This document shows positions 5,715-5,916 of a stretch of DNA of 5,916 nucleotides, in pieces; the first letter of the stretch is position 1, and the number at the start of each line of letters is the position of its first letter. The notes under the pieces were generated by a model. The model saw only the letters and a list, made by a program, of their open reading frames with translations. It made no database searches and had not been told where the DNA came from. The translations under genes were made by a program, and so were the position numbers. The stretch is from Candidatus Falkowbacteria bacterium CG1_02_41_21 (GTDB lineage Bacteria; Patescibacteriota; Patescibacteriia; Patescibacteriales; UBA12465): NCBI GenBank assembly GCA_001871235.1, contig MNUV01000036.1:1-5916 (forward strand), given 5' to 3'.

Positions 5715-5780
5715 AGCCAATGATTTAGGTTATAATATTGATGTAAGTCTAATATATAACTTAAACTAAAGGCTAATTCT

Positions 5781-5916
5781 ATGAACTATTCTAACACAAT
5801 TTTCAACCAATTGTTAAATTTTCTGCCCAAGCATAAATTTAACCAGTTTGTCGGACAGCATGGAAGTGACCGCTACACCAAGCGATTAACTACCTGGAAT
5901 CAATTGGTGGCTCTGA
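5781..5916 (+). CDS. IS4-family transposase N-terminus (DUF4372-like), partial
   Basis: The first 45 codons; the frame is open to the window edge. The pattern NTIFNQLLNFLPKHKFNQFV, then HGSDRYTKRLTTWNQLVAL, matches the N-terminal DUF4372 region of IS4-type transposases, which precedes the DDE catalytic domain (not seen). An AAAGG stretch (5768-5772) 8 nt before the ATG is the only Shine-Dalgarno-like site before any start in the window, although it is weak. Whether the element is intact cannot be judged. Confidence 0.8.
   Translation, partial: MNYSNTIFNQLLNFLPKHKFNQFVGQHGSDRYTKRLTTWNQLVAL

Larger units (their letters stand above)
5683..5916 (+). mobile_element. 5' part of an IS4-type insertion sequence, cut by the window edge
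   Basis: Holds the presumed terminal repeat, a TATAAT box (5731-5736) 44 nt before the transposase ATG, and the transposase start. It points away from the core genes, mirror-image to the left element, so 5.4 kb of chromosome is bracketed by two outward-reading IS copies. The far end is not in the window. Confidence 0.65.

Noticed and set aside
1..5916. CRISPR array, riboswitch, toxin-antitoxin pair or recoded stop codons
   Set aside because: No regular spaced repeats, no complex leader folds and no paired toxin-like genes were seen; TGA works as a stop in the TrmH-family gene.

Overview
The window reads like a piece of a small, streamlined bacterial genome, most likely Candidatus Patescibacteria (CPR, Parcubacteria-like). 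This is an inference from four things: tight gene packing, tRNA genes without an encoded CCA end, no recognisable Shine-Dalgarno site before any of the six complete genes, and a short lysine-rich peptide beside a membrane-anchored methyltransferase. The standard genetic code fits, because TGA ends the TrmH-family gene at a sensible place. No taxonomic marker was tested.

Left end (1-251, minus): the 5' part of an insertion sequence, with a transposase start that has a helix-turn-helix and runs off the window. Next comes a minus-strand block, in transcription order from 1935 down to 276: a TrmH/SpoU RNA 2'-O-methyltransferase, tRNA-Arg(TCT), a 38-residue Lys/Cys-rich peptide, a FAM173-like membrane-anchored SAM methyltransferase whose start lies 5 nt after the peptide's stop, and tRNA-His(GTG). 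This block mixes tRNA and protein genes and may be one transcription unit.

Centre (1936-2101): a divergent promoter region in which leftward and rightward promoters share their -35 bases inside a perfect palindrome. Rightward genes: an LCP (LytR-CpsA-Psr) cell-envelope protein, then der (EngA) 4 nt later. A 64-bp gap follows, holding a possible terminator overlapped by a strong extended -10 promoter, placed so that the pth mRNA would be almost leaderless. Then comes pth (peptidyl-tRNA hydrolase).

Right end (about 5683-5916, plus): the 5' part of a second insertion sequence, an IS4-type transposase. Its outer end and leader resemble those of the left element although the transposases differ.

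The core genes serve translation and the envelope: RNA methylation, two tRNAs, ribosome assembly (Der), tRNA recycling (Pth) and wall-polymer attachment (LCP). The most unusual part is the lysine/cysteine peptide coupled to the FAM173-like methyltransferase; a substrate-enzyme pair is a reasonable but unproven idea.
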